Origin: Hyphomonas sp. L-53-1-40
Lineage (GTDB): Bacteria; Pseudomonadota; Alphaproteobacteria; Caulobacterales; Hyphomonadaceae
Direction of reading: 5' to 3'
DNA: 64,000 nucleotides
Assembly (NCBI RefSeq): GCF_000682775.1
Contig: NZ_AWFI01000015.1
Span: 124,001-188,000 of the forward strand
This document shows, one piece after another, positions 1-8,706 of this stretch. Positions within the stretch are counted from its first letter, which is position 1, and each line of letters starts with the position of its first letter. A program made the translations under genes and the position numbers. The notes below the pieces were generated by a model. The model had not been told where the DNA came from. It saw only the letters and a list, made by a program, of their open reading frames with translations, and did not search any database.

Positions 1-1
1 A

Positions 2-142
2 AACTCGCCCAACGGGAACTCTGTAAACCTCGAGCTCGAAATGTTCCGCGCAACCGACGCGCAGGGTCAGCACGAGATGGCGCTGTCAGTCTACACTAAG
101 TCGCTCGACCTGCTTCGCACAGCCATTGGCCGGAAAGGGTAA
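2..142 (+). CDS. flgB: Flagellar basal-body rod protein FlgB (C-terminal end only)
   Basis: An open frame enters from the left edge and stops with TAA at 140-142, leaving the last 46 residues. They include NLELEMFRATD and LDLLRTAIGRKG, which match the C-terminal helix of FlgB, the proximal rod subunit lying between the MS ring and the distal rod in the periplasm. The next gene, flgC, starts three bases after the stop, the usual flgBC pairing. The N-terminus and the operon promoter lie outside the window. Confidence 0.85.
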   Translation, partial: NSPNGNSVNLELEMFRATDAQGQHEMALSVYTKSLDLLRTAIGRKG

Positions 143-145
143 TTC

Positions 146-529
146 ATGGACTCGCTCAAAGCCACGATGATGCAAGCCGTCTCCGGTATGCAACTCCAGT
201 CGAAACGAATCGATATCTCGTCCCAGAACGTCTCGAATGCCGACACGCCTGGTTACCGTCGCAAGATTTTGTCCATTGAGCAGACCCCGACTGCCGCAGA
301 CGCCTTCATTGCGACACGGGTCGAGCTCGACGAAACCGAAGGCGAGCGCAGTTATGATCCGGCTAGCCCTCTGGCGGATGCCGAAGGATATGTGACGGCG
401 TCCAACGTGTCGCTGGTCACTGAAATGGCTGATATGCGCGAAGCGAACCGCGGGTATGAGGCCAACCTGAACTCGTTCCGGCAGGCGCGAAGCATGTACC
501 AGTCACTTCTCGATATTCTCAGGCGTTAA
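146..529 (+). CDS. flgC: Flagellar basal-body rod protein FlgC
   Basis: This 127-residue protein is a proximal rod subunit, exported by the flagellar type III system and assembled in the periplasm. Residues about 26-41 carry the rod/hook signature SSQNVSNADTPGYRR, and the C-terminal third (EMADMREANRGYEAN) is the heptad-rich helix shared by axial proteins. It is slightly shorter than the usual 134-140 residues. The ATG at 146 directly follows the flgB stop, and fliE starts 11 bases downstream, so flgB-flgC-fliE are probably one transcript. Confidence 0.95.
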   Translation: MDSLKATMMQAVSGMQLQSKRIDISSQNVSNADTPGYRRKILSIEQTPTAADAFIATRVELDETEGERSYDPASPLADAEGYVTASNVSLVTEMADMREANRGYEANLNSFRQARSMYQSLLDILRR

Positions 530-540
530 AGGGGGGCAGA

Positions 541-837
541 ATGTCCAATGTAAGCTTCAGTGCATACGCAGCGCTCGGTTCGGTCAAGCCGACTCAGGTT
601 TCCGACAAGCCAGCAACAAACCCGGCCGAAAAGTCGGGGGTGGCAGAGGGGTTCTCCACCTTCAAAGCTGCTCTACAGGAGGCTGAGCAGACAGCTATGC
701 AGACGGCTGTGTCCGGCGCGGATCCCCATGCCATGGTCGAAGCGCTAGCTCAGGCCGAGTTGGTCCTCGATGCCGCCGTGACTGTTCGGGACAAGGTCGT
801 TGAAGCCTATCAGGAATTGCTTCGGATGCCGGTCTGA
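541..837 (+). CDS. fliE: Flagellar hook-basal body complex protein FliE
   Basis: A 98-residue protein that joins the MS ring to the rod. The body (FSTFKAALQEAEQTA, then GADPHAMVEALAQAEL and VRDKVVEAYQELLRMPV) fits the FliE family in length and in its C-terminal helix, where the family motif normally reads EVxxAYQEIMRMPV. A GGGGCAG-type ribosome binding site precedes the ATG. It sits between flgC and fliQ, the standard order in many alphaproteobacteria. Confidence 0.93.
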   Translation: MSNVSFSAYAALGSVKPTQVSDKPATNPAEKSGVAEGFSTFKAALQEAEQTAMQTAVSGADPHAMVEALAQAELVLDAAVTVRDKVVEAYQELLRMPV

Positions 838-852
838 TCAGGGCGGCTATAC

Positions 853-1116
853 ATGACCGAACTCGCGATCTTTGAAGTGCTTCGCGGTGCGCTCTGGGCG
901 GCCGCCATGATGGCGCTGCCCATTCTTGCGGTCACGCTGGTGCTTGGTTTTGTGATTGGCTTGCTACAGGCGCTCACCTCCATTCAGGAAATGACGCTTA
1001 CCTTCGTGCCCAAGATTCTGGCCGTCGTTGTCGTGTTCTTCCTGTCGCTTGGGTACATGACCCGAATTTGCCTTGATTTCTTCAACAATACCGTTCTCCC
1101 CATGATTTCAAATTAG
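853..1116 (+). CDS. fliQ: Flagellar export gate protein FliQ
   Basis: An 87-residue inner-membrane protein, full length for the family, with two hydrophobic hairpin segments (about residues 17-37 and 53-75) around the conserved stretch LQALTSIQEMTLTFVPK. FliQ forms the export gate with FliP and FliR. fliP is not in this window, so the gate genes are split between loci. flhA follows after seven bases. Confidence 0.95.
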   Translation: MTELAIFEVLRGALWAAAMMALPILAVTLVLGFVIGLLQALTSIQEMTLTFVPKILAVVVVFFLSLGYMTRICLDFFNNTVLPMISN

Positions 1117-1123
1117 GGCCTCC

Positions 1124-3202
1124 ATGCCGACCTCACGCTTCTTCGACTTGTCAAAGCCGACCGCCATCCTTGCGATCGGCTTGATGGCTATTATTCTCAT
1201 CATGGTATTACCGGTCCCGGCTTGGGTCATGGACATCGGTCTCACGGCGTCCTTTGCGTTTGCCATTCTCATATTCACGACCAGTATCTTTATCGAAAAG
1301 CCCTTGGACTTTTCGTCATTCCCGAGCGTTCTTCTGGCCTCGCTGATGCTGCGTTTGGCGCTGAACGTATCATCTACCAAGCTGATCATCAGCCAAGGCC
1401 ATACGGGTACCGACGCTGCCGGCAATGTCATCGAAGGCTTCGCCATGTTCATCATGGGCGGAAACCTGTTTGTAGGCTTGGTTGTGTTCGCGGTGCTGGT
1501 CATTGTGAACTTCATGGTCATCACCAAAGGCGCCGGCCGAATGGCAGAGGTCGGTGCGCGGTTTGCTCTGGACGCGATGCCGGGTAAACAGATGGCCATC
1601 GATGCCGATTTGGCTGTCGGTGCTATCAGTCATGAAGAGGCGCGCAACCGTCGTCAGAAGGAGCAGGAAGAAGCTTCCTTCCTGGGTTCACTGGACGGTG
1701 CGTCAAAGTTCGTGAAGGGCGATGCGATCGCCGGCTTGCTCATTACCGCCTTGAACCTCGTTGCGGGCGTCGGCTTTGGCCTTGCCGCACACGGGCTCAG
1801 CTTCACTCAGGCGCTGAACAATTACTCCATTCTGACGGTAGGGGATGGTCTCGTTTCCCAAATCCCTTCCGTTATCGTATCAGTATCAGCGGCAATGCTT
1901 CTGGCGAAAGGCCGTGAGGACGGTGCGATCGATCTGGCGCTCGGCGCGCAATTGGGTGCGAATGCCACTTCCCTGATGATCGTGTCGGGAATCCTCGCAA
2001 TTTTCGCGCTGTTTCCGGGTCTTCCGTTTCTTCCTTTCATGCTGGCTGCAGCGGCGTTCGCGGCGGCATCTTTCTATATTCGCCGGCGGGAGCGCGACCA
2101 GGCCGCGAAAGCGGAAGCCGGCGAAATTGAAGAGCCGAAAACTAGCCTTGTCATTGGTGACTCCATTCACTCCGACGAGATCCACCTGGAGGTTGCCCCA
2201 GATCTGGTAGGCATGGTGCTGCAGGGGGCGGGTGGCTTCGAAAGCCGAATCGACAAGATTCGAAGGTATATTGCAGAAGAATATGGCTTCGTTCTGCCTT
2301 CCATCAGGATGACGGACAACCCAACGCTCGGGAAGAACGAATACCGCATTCGAATTCAAGGTGTGCGGGTAGATACAGGTCTTGTGCGTCCGGGCTCGCT
2401 GTTGGCGTTGATGGAAGATGGGCAACTGCCACACCTACAGGGTGAGAAGGTCAAAGAACCCGTTTACAAGGCAGCCGCCCGCTGGTTGCCAAGTACAAAG
2501 AAGCAAGAGCTGTCTGCTGCTGGTATCCCAGCGGTCGAGCCGACGGAAGTTCTCGCGACTCACATGCTTGAAGTCATTCAGGCAAACTTCACACTCGTCT
2601 TTACACGCATGGTTATGCTGGACACGCTGGATGCCTTGACTCATATCAGCGACAGCGAACGTGCTGCGTCCAACAGGCGGTTCCTTGATGAATACATTCC
2701 CGGGAAGGTTAGTCCTGAACTTCTGCTATCAGTGCTGCGCCTGCTGCTTGAGGAGCGCGTGTCGATTCGTAATCTGTTCCTGATTGTTGAAACAATTGCC
2801 GAGGTCAAAGCCCAGTCAAGCGCGCCGTCGCGCATTGTGGAACTCGTTCGCCAGCGGCTCGGATTCCAAATTGTCGATCGCCTTCAGGACGGTCAAGGCC
2901 GCCTTCCGCTGCTCCAGCTCTCCACCAATTGGGAACAAAAGTTCAACGAGCACGAAATCTCCCGCGAGGATGGCGGATCGGATATTGCCCTGCCTCCAGA
3001 AATGTTTGGAGAACTGACGACAGCGGTGCAGGCCAAGTTGAACGAAATGGCTCAAAAAGGTGTCGTTGCCTCCGTGGCAACCTCGTCCCGACGAAGACGT
3101 TTCCTGCAAACTGTTCTGGCGAGCAAGGGCGTGCGCAACTCCGTTCTGGCGTATGAGGAAATCGGTTCCAAGAGCAAGCCGTACATCGTCGGCGTCGTCT
3201 GA
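1124..3202 (+). CDS. flhA: Flagellar export apparatus protein FlhA
   Basis: A 692-residue protein of normal length. The N-terminal half (about residues 15-330) holds some eight transmembrane segments and the FHIPEP-family region RLALNVSSTKLIIS, followed by the cytoplasmic linker segment MPGKQMAIDADL. The C-terminal half is the soluble FlhA-C domain that docks substrate-chaperone complexes. FlhA couples proton flow to export at the base of the flagellum. It lies between fliQ and fliR, and its TGA overlaps the fliR ATG (TGATG), which suggests translational coupling. Confidence 0.97.
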   Translation: MPTSRFFDLSKPTAILAIGLMAIILIMVLPVPAWVMDIGLTASFAFAILIFTTSIFIEKPLDFSSFPSVLLASLMLRLALNVSSTKLIISQGHTGTDAAGNVIEGFAMFIMGGNLFVGLVVFAVLVIVNFMVITKGAGRMAEVGARFALDAMPGKQMAIDADLAVGAISHEEARNRRQKEQEEASFLGSLDGASKFVKGDAIAGLLITALNLVAGVGFGLAAHGLSFTQALNNYSILTVGDGLVSQIPSVIVSVSAAMLLAKGREDGAIDLALGAQLGANATSLMIVSGILAIFALFPGLPFLPFMLAAAAFAAASFYIRRRERDQAAKAEAGEIEEPKTSLVIGDSIHSDEIHLEVAPDLVGMVLQGAGGFESRIDKIRRYIAEEYGFVLPSIRMTDNPTLGKNEYRIRIQGVRVDTGLVRPGSLLALMEDGQLPHLQGEKVKEPVYKAAARWLPSTKKQELSAAGIPAVEPTEVLATHMLEVIQANFTLVFTRMVMLDTLDALTHISDSERAASNRRFLDEYIPGKVSPELLLSVLRLLLEERVSIRNLFLIVETIAEVKAQSSAPSRIVELVRQRLGFQIVDRLQDGQGRLPLLQLSTNWEQKFNEHEISREDGGSDIALPPEMFGELTTAVQAKLNEMAQKGVVASVATSSRRRRFLQTVLASKGVRNSVLAYEEIGSKSKPYIVGVV

Positions 3203-3957
3203 TGCTGGAAGGACTTCCAATCGGGCCACAACTTTCGGCCTGGATTATCCTTTTCATGCTGATCGTCGCCAGGTTGACCTTTGTCGTATTCCTGATGCCG
3301 GGGATTGGCGACCAGACCGTGCCGATGCGTGTGCGCATGTCGCTGTTACTGGGCGTGGCCACCCTGTTTGCCATGTCCGGCATCGTCACGGCACCTGTTG
3401 ATATCTCAATTGCGAACTTTGTCGGTCTCCTGGGGGCGGAAACCATAATCGGGCTGGGCCTGGGTGTATTGCTGCGCACATCCATCTGGATTCTGAACAT
3501 GGCCGGATCACTGATCGCCCAAACGATCGGGCTTTCGCAAATGCTCGGCATTGCGCTGGATGCTGAGGCGCAGACGGTGGTCTCGAACATGTTGGCCATG
3601 GCGGGTGCCGTCCTGCTCTTGTCGGCAGACTACCATGTCAGCGTATTTGTTAGACTCGCTGAAATATACATCGAAATTCCGGTTGGGGGGCTCACGCAGT
3701 TCGATCAGTCCTTTGTCATTGAGGGCATGTTCAACGCCATAAAGTTTGCCGTGCTGATCGCTTGGCCCTTTGTGGCGATCAACCTGCTCTACAACATCTC
3801 GCTCGGCTTTATTAATAAGGCGCTGCCATCGCTGATGGTGGCATTTGTGGGCGCCCCCTTTATGATCGGAGCGGGGTTTGTGCTTCTGGCCATTTCGGTG
3901 TCAACAATCCTGATAGTCTGGATGGATCGGGTCTCCGGTTCGATCGGCTGGTGGTGA
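3202..3957 (+). CDS. fliR: Flagellar export gate protein FliR
   Basis: A 251-residue polytopic inner-membrane protein with about six hydrophobic segments and the FliR-typical order LPGIGDQTVPMRVR, a central NMAGSLIAQTIGLS loop and a C-terminal GFINKALPSLMVAFVGAPF segment. It completes the FliPQR gate. The start codon shares its first base with the flhA stop, and flhB follows after eight bases. Confidence 0.95.
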   Translation: MLEGLPIGPQLSAWIILFMLIVARLTFVVFLMPGIGDQTVPMRVRMSLLLGVATLFAMSGIVTAPVDISIANFVGLLGAETIIGLGLGVLLRTSIWILNMAGSLIAQTIGLSQMLGIALDAEAQTVVSNMLAMAGAVLLLSADYHVSVFVRLAEIYIEIPVGGLTQFDQSFVIEGMFNAIKFAVLIAWPFVAINLLYNISLGFINKALPSLMVAFVGAPFMIGAGFVLLAISVSTILIVWMDRVSGSIGWW

Positions 3958-3965
3958 GGTAGGCA

Positions 3966-5048
3966 ATGGCCGAGGATCAATCAGGTGGTGGCGAGAAGGA
4001 GTTCGAGGCCACCGAACAGAAGCGACGTGAGGCGCGTCGCGAAGGGAATGTCGCCCAGTCCAAGGAAGCCAATACGTTTGCCCTGTTCGCTGGCGTTATC
4101 ATCGCTGCCATCATGTTCAGTGCCGTTGTGGCGGGGGCCATGTTCAGCGAATTTTCCGCATTGATGTATCACGCTGACAGCTATGCGGCGGACGTTTTCA
4201 ACGACGGTGGCGGAGCAACGAAAGCTTGGCTGGCGCGCACATTGGTCAAGGTGATACCCTTGTTTGCGATCATGGCGGCCCTTGTACTCGCCACGCTGGT
4301 TATCCAGCAATCGATTGCCTTCTCGGCGAAGAAGATCAAACCCGAGTTCAACAAGATTTCGCCAACCGAAAACCTGAAGAAGAAGTACGGCACAAAGGGC
4401 CTGCTGGACTTCCTGAAGGATATGGCAAAAATGTTCTTTGCTGGCGGGCTCGCGGCTGTGTTCCTGTACGGGTTTGCACAGCACTACTATGCGAGTAGCG
4501 CAGTAGAACTCAGCGATTTCTTCAATTTCACCTTCGGGCAGGTGCTAACGCTCTTCCTTATCTTCGGCGTGTTTCAGTTCGTACTCGCCGCGATTGATCT
4601 GCCGCTGCAGCGGCAGTTGCACTCCAACAAGCTCAAGATGAGCCGAGAGGACATCAAGAAGGAGCAGAAGCAAAGCGAGGGCGACCCTCAGCTCAAGCAG
4701 AAGCGGCGCGAAAAGGCGTCCAGCATGAGCCGGAACCAGATGATGCAGAACGTCAAAACAGCGACCGTCGTCATGGTCAACCCGGAACACTATGCCGTCG
4801 CCTTGAAATGGGATCCGGAGGGCGGCCGCGCGCCCGTTTGTGTCGCCAAGGGTGTCGACCACCTGGCCGCCAAGATCCGCGAAACTGCCATGGCCAATGA
4901 TATCCCAATCTACCGGGATCCACCGTCGGCTCGGTCCATCTACCGGTTGGTGGATATTGATGAGGAAATCCATCCTGACCATTTCGCTGCCGTGGCGGCT
5001 GCAATCAGTTTCGTCGACCGCATTCGTAAGCAGACCGGGGGCAGCTAA
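3966..5048 (+). CDS. flhB: Flagellar export switch protein FlhB
   Basis: A 360-residue protein with a charged N-terminus (EATEQKRREARREG), four transmembrane segments up to about residue 215, and a cytoplasmic switch domain. FlhB cleaves itself between Asn and Pro of a conserved NPTH loop, changing export from rod/hook to filament subunits. Here the loop reads VNPEHYAVALKW, residues 272-275 being N-P-E-H, so Thr is replaced by Glu while Asn, Pro and His remain. Otherwise length and flanking motifs are normal. The stop shares a base with the next start (TAATG). Confidence 0.95.
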   Translation: MAEDQSGGGEKEFEATEQKRREARREGNVAQSKEANTFALFAGVIIAAIMFSAVVAGAMFSEFSALMYHADSYAADVFNDGGGATKAWLARTLVKVIPLFAIMAALVLATLVIQQSIAFSAKKIKPEFNKISPTENLKKKYGTKGLLDFLKDMAKMFFAGGLAAVFLYGFAQHYYASSAVELSDFFNFTFGQVLTLFLIFGVFQFVLAAIDLPLQRQLHSNKLKMSREDIKKEQKQSEGDPQLKQKRREKASSMSRNQMMQNVKTATVVMVNPEHYAVALKWDPEGGRAPVCVAKGVDHLAAKIRETAMANDIPIYRDPPSARSIYRLVDIDEEIHPDHFAAVAAAISFVDRIRKQTGGS

Positions 5049-5383
5049 TGAGAGATTCTCGCCCGAAATTGCTGAAGCTCGTCGCGCTGAAGCGTCAGAA
5101 AGCGGAGCAATCCCTTGCTATTGTGCAAGCCGAGCTGCGCGATCTTGGGAAGCAACTGGATGCATTGCAGGAGGAGTTCGCCAGTGCTGACCGGGCGGGC
5201 GGAGATGTGCGTGCGATGATGCTTTCAAGCCAATACGGTCATTCCAGGAGGGTTCTGCATGATATGGATCGCAAGCGGTCGGAGATTGCGGACGCGCAGC
5301 AAAGGTTCAACGCTGCGCGAGAGGAGCTTAAACGGATCCTAAATTCCGAAGACCAGCTTATTCAGATGCGTGCGGGATCATGA
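5048..5383 (+). CDS. FliJ-like coiled-coil protein, flagellar operon
   Basis: A 111-residue protein made almost wholly of charged helical heptads (LVALKRQKAEQSLAIVQAEL, then KRSEIADAQQRFNAAREELKRIL), with no signal peptide or membrane segment. Size, composition and position as last gene of an export-gate operon resemble FliJ, the coiled-coil export chaperone or ATPase stalk, but sequence motifs alone do not prove it. It overlaps flhB by one base and ends 24 bases before a convergent gene, so it closes the flagellar operon. Confidence 0.6.
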   Translation: MRDSRPKLLKLVALKRQKAEQSLAIVQAELRDLGKQLDALQEEFASADRAGGDVRAMMLSSQYGHSRRVLHDMDRKRSEIADAQQRFNAAREELKRILNSEDQLIQMRAGS

Positions 5384-5406
5384 TGTCAAACGTGCGGGCT
5401 TGAGGA

Positions 5407-6480
5407 TCAAGCTGCGTTGGAGGCCAGATCGTCTGACTGCACACGATTTCGGCCATTGCTCTTGGCCAAGTACAATCGCTGGTCAGCCTGTTCGATCAGA
5501 CCACTGATTGCCAGACCTGGCTGGTGCTGGGCAATACCGAACGAGGCCGTGATAGCGCCGATGGGCGTCTTTGTTCCCTTCAGGACGAGCTTTCGTTGAG
5601 ACATCTGTTCACGGATGCGATCAATCAACTGCGTGGCCTGTTGCAGGCCTGTTGCAGGTAGGATAATTGCGAACTCCTCGCCCCCATAGCGCGCTACGAG
5701 ATCCTTGCCCTTGATGTTATTGGTGACGATTGACGCAAAAATCTTCAGAATCTCGTCGCCCACCCTGTGACCGAAATTGTCGTTCACGCGTTTGAAATGA
5801 TCTAGATCTGCCATTACGAGACAGAGGCTCGAACCCTGTTTGTTTGCCGCCTCAACTTCAGCGGCAACGCGTAGGTCGAAGGCGCGTCGATTGTAGATGG
5901 AGGTGAGCGGATCACGCATGCTCTCATTGCGAACCGCCTCGAGTTCATGTTGCAGGCGTTCGATCTGTTTCATGGAGGCCATCAGGCCATCGCTAAGGCG
6001 TCGGCTCTGATCGGTCATCCGACGACTTTCCGACATCAGGCGCGCAACTGCGGAGGAGAGGGCAGCTGACGAGCTGGAATCAGACAGGTCGCGTTCAATT
6101 TCCGTCAACGCCACTTCGAACTGGTCGCTGTTCTCCATACTGGTACCCACAAGGTCCAGGATGCTGGAGAGTTGCTGTTCGACTTCACGTCCGATGTTCT
6201 CGCGCTTGGCGTGATCGTCGGTCGGGCGCAAATGAAGGTTGTAGACTTCATCTATTTCATATTGGCAGAGCGCGCCCCGCTCCAGCATTTCGTCGACCGC
6301 GACCACGACCTTGTTGTCGGACTTTGCTGCATAAGCGTACATCAGCGCGAATGTATTGGGGAATGGCGGCGTGCCATGTTCTGCGATCAACTGGCTGGCA
6401 GTATCAGCATGCTCATACACCTTGGCAAAGGCTTGCTGGTCCTCAGGACATACAAATACTGGCGTCTTGGATTCGCTCAT
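5407..6480 (-). CDS. GGDEF-domain diguanylate cyclase
   Basis: A 357-residue soluble protein that should make c-di-GMP from two GTP. The N-terminal half is a helical, probably coiled-coil region (SAVARLMSESRRMTDQSRRL) of unknown input function. The GGDEF domain starts near DPLTSIYNRRAF and carries GGEEF at residues 266-270. The inhibitory I-site, normally RxxD five residues earlier, reads KGKD (257-260), so product inhibition may be weakened. I chose the ATG at 6480 (MSESK) over the start at 6507, because a GGGGAC stretch lies about 14 bases upstream and the extra residues look uncoded. It converges on the flagellar operon, which fits c-di-GMP control of motility, but a direct link is inference. 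Confidence 0.88.
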   Translation of the reverse strand: MSESKTPVFVCPEDQQAFAKVYEHADTASQLIAEHGTPPFPNTFALMYAYAAKSDNKVVVAVDEMLERGALCQYEIDEVYNLHLRPTDDHAKRENIGREVEQQLSSILDLVGTSMENSDQFEVALTEIERDLSDSSSSAALSSAVARLMSESRRMTDQSRRLSDGLMASMKQIERLQHELEAVRNESMRDPLTSIYNRRAFDLRVAAEVEAANKQGSSLCLVMADLDHFKRVNDNFGHRVGDEILKIFASIVTNNIKGKDLVARYGGEEFAIILPATGLQQATQLIDRIREQMSQRKLVLKGTKTPIGAITASFGIAQHQPGLAISGLIEQADQRLYLAKSNGRNRVQSDDLASNAA

Positions 6481-6748
6481 CTGAACCCGTCCCCATCGGC
6501 AACTCATTTAACGTCGAGATTTACCTTGGGTAGGCGATCTTCAAATATCGTTAAATGTGGGCTTTTTAATTCGCGGCTTGGCACGAACGATACACCAGAT
6601 TACCCGCCAGTTTCCGGGCGTTGTGTTGAGTTCGCAGCAGAAGTCGGGTGCTTCGCCAGTTGAACGCACGCCGCCAATGTTTCGGCGGGCTCTATAATCC
6701 ACTGAGATGGTGATTGACGATGTTTCCGCTCACATGCGGAACTGCGTC

Positions 6749-6825
6749 TGGCGATCCCGGCGCGATTCGAACGCGCGACCTACAGATTAGGAATCTGTTG
6801 CTCTATCCTGCTGAGCTACGGGACC
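6749..6825 (-). tRNA. tRNA-Arg (anticodon CCT)
   Basis: The reverse strand folds into a full cloverleaf: acceptor stem GGTCCCG paired with CGGGATC (one G-U), D-arm with AGCTCAGCAGGATAGAGC, anticodon stem ACAGA/TCTGT enclosing loop TTCCTAA with CCT at 34-36, and T-arm GCGCG-TTCGAAT-CGCGC. The discriminator base is G, and the terminal CCA is encoded in the DNA (6749-6751). The tRNA reads AGG codons. It stands alone, and I saw no integrase or duplicated 3' end beside it. Confidence 0.96.
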
Positions 6826-6918
6826 GCATGAGTAGGGTTGGCTATACGGGAATAGTCGGAAGGATTGAAGTCGCCAATTGGCGGCTCTACGCTGCGACGC
6901 TGAGGATGGGCGAGTGGT

Positions 6919-7686
6919 ATGGCGCGATTGAAGGTGGGGTTGGTGGTCTTCATGACCCTTGTTGCGTGCGGTGCGCCGGGTCCGCTGGACAGTCTGGAGC
7001 CGGGAGAGCGCGGTCGGGTCGTACGCGTTGTTGATGGCGACACGATTGTTCTCGATACCGGGCAAAGCGTCCGGCTTGTCGGGATTGAGGCGCCTTCGGG
7101 AGGTTACCGGGATCGCGCGCCACAACCTTATCATACCGAGTCCAAGCGCATGATGGAAGACATGGTGCTCGGCCGGGAAGTCCAGCTCCACTATGGGGGC
7201 CTGACGCGTGACCGCTACGACCGGGCACTGGCTCATGCCCAGACTGTTGACGCGCTTGGGCCGACGCTCTGGCTTAACGCCGAGATGGTGAAGAGGGGCG
7301 GGGCCCGCGTGCGTGTTTACCCGGACACTGCGGCGGCGAATGCGCCCTTGCTGAAGTTTGAGCGTGATGCGCGTCGCGAGGAGATCGGCCTGTGGCGTGC
7401 TGTGGAATACCGCATTCCCTATGCCAGCGATTTACCGAAGGCCTATGAAGGCTTCCAGCTCGTGCGCGGACAGGTATCCGGTATGCGGGGAGCTGAAGGG
7501 TTTGGTGCAGTCTGTGACTTGTCGCTGCAGAACTCGGCACTCCGGCTGCAGATCCAGACGGCCGCGGCATCTTTGTGCCAGGAGGCGCCGGGGCTGGGTG
7601 TATTGGCGCGCGGTTATGTGCGAGGGGACGAGATGGAAATATCCCACCCGCTCAATTTTGAATTGGTGGAAGCTCCAACCAATTAG
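6919..7686 (+). CDS. Nuclease-fold (SNase-like) lipoprotein, probably non-catalytic
   Basis: A 255-residue protein with a lipoprotein signal peptide (VGLVVFMTLVACG, Cys17 as lipidated residue). A thermonuclease-like domain follows: DGDT at 39-42, VRLVGIEAP at 51-59, and a later DRYDRALAHA that keeps one catalytic Arg. In staphylococcal nuclease the segment after the first catalytic Arg supplies Asp40 and Glu43; here those positions are Glu57 and Ser60, so the general base is missing. About 100 further residues form a C-terminal extension of unknown role. It ends tail-to-tail with rpoH, the two stop codons overlapping. It is likely a periplasm-facing membrane-anchored protein that may bind rather than cut nucleic acid. 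Confidence 0.75.
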   Translation: MARLKVGLVVFMTLVACGAPGPLDSLEPGERGRVVRVVDGDTIVLDTGQSVRLVGIEAPSGGYRDRAPQPYHTESKRMMEDMVLGREVQLHYGGLTRDRYDRALAHAQTVDALGPTLWLNAEMVKRGGARVRVYPDTAAANAPLLKFERDARREEIGLWRAVEYRIPYASDLPKAYEGFQLVRGQVSGMRGAEGFGAVCDLSLQNSALRLQIQTAAASLCQEAPGLGVLARGYVRGDEMEISHPLNFELVEAPTN

Positions 7687-8570
7687 GTGCCGGGCAGCAG
7701 GCCGGATTCGTCCGGGTCTCCCACAATACGTTCGAGCGCGCGACGTAGTTTGCCGAGTGCCTGATGTTCGATCTGCCGTACACGTTCCTTGGAAATTCCA
7801 AGTTCGTGGCCCAGCGTTTCAAGCGTGACAGAGTCTTCGCACAGGCGTCGCTGCATGATGATATGCGTCTCACGCGGGTTAAGCGCTTTCAGGGCATTGG
7901 CGATCCACTCCTTGCGGCGTGTCGAGTCGCGCGATTCCATGACCTGTTGTTCCGGAATCGGCGCGGCATCAGGCAGCAAGTCTTGCCATTCACCGTCGCC
8001 ATCAACGGCCATGGGGGCGTTCAGGGATCGGTCAGACGCAGATAAGCGTGACGCCATGTTCTCAACATCCCGTTCCGGTACGCCGAGATGTTCGGCGATC
8101 CAGGTTCGGTTTTCCTTGGTCATTACACCGTCGCCAGTATCATCGATTCGGGCGCGCAGGCGACGCAAGTTGAAGAAGAGAGATTTCTGTGAAGAGGTCG
8201 TGCCTGTTCGTACGATAGACCAGTTGCGAAGCACAAAATCCTGAATGGAAGAACGAATCCACCAGCTTGCATAGGTTGAGAAGCGCACCTTGCGGTCGGG
8301 CTCAAAGCGGGCCGCGGCCATCATCAGGCCGACATTCCCTTCGGAGACGAGGTCCGGCATGGGAAGGCCGTAATGGCGGAATTTCGAGGCCATTGCGATG
8401 ACAAGGCGGAGATAGGCGCGAGTTAACTCATGAAGTGCGCGTTCATCTTCCTCCTCGCGCCAGCGCCGGGCCAGTTCCAGTTCATGCTCGGCTTCCAGCA
8501 TGGGGGTCTTCATGGCCTTCTTGACGTATGATCGATCCGCCGGGCCATTGGAGCTATAGGCGTTTGCCAT
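7683..8570 (-). CDS. rpoH: RNA polymerase heat-shock sigma factor RpoH (sigma-32)
   Basis: A 295-residue group-2 sigma-70-family protein. Region 2 contains DLVSEGNVGLMMAAARFEP and RFSTYASWWIRSSIQDFVL, followed by the RpoH-box-like segment SSQKSLFFNLRRLRARI, which separates RpoH from RpoD. Region 4 near the C-terminus has the helix-turn-helix GISKERVRQIEHQALGKLR. RpoH directs transcription of chaperone and protease genes after heat or unfolded-protein stress. A strong AAGGAG precedes the ATG. Alphaproteobacteria often carry two rpoH genes, and which class this is cannot be told here. ftsH, a typical RpoH target, lies in the same window. Confidence 0.93.
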   Translation of the reverse strand: MANAYSSNGPADRSYVKKAMKTPMLEAEHELELARRWREEEDERALHELTRAYLRLVIAMASKFRHYGLPMPDLVSEGNVGLMMAAARFEPDRKVRFSTYASWWIRSSIQDFVLRNWSIVRTGTTSSQKSLFFNLRRLRARIDDTGDGVMTKENRTWIAEHLGVPERDVENMASRLSASDRSLNAPMAVDGDGEWQDLLPDAAPIPEQQVMESRDSTRRKEWIANALKALNPRETHIIMQRRLCEDSVTLETLGHELGISKERVRQIEHQALGKLRRALERIVGDPDESGLLPGT

Positions 8571-8706
8571 GACGGGTCATCTCCTTCTGCGAGGTGGCTT
8601 GTTACCAAACTAACACAGTCTCTACGGGCAAGAGCGCGCGCTGGATCAGATTCGTTCCCGATTTTAATCACTTTATGGAGAGCGCGATCGCCTACGCAGC
8701 GCGGGC

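Noticed and set aside
6660-6748. Hairpins near the 3' end of tRNA-Arg (CCGCC/GGCGG and TTCCGC/GCGGAA)
   Set aside because: Neither is followed by a T tract on the tRNA strand, so I do not call a terminator.
6714-7034. A 106-codon rightward frame containing GAIRTRDLQIRN
   Set aside because: It is the well-known spurious translation of the antisense strand of a tRNA; tRNA-Arg occupies 6749-6825.
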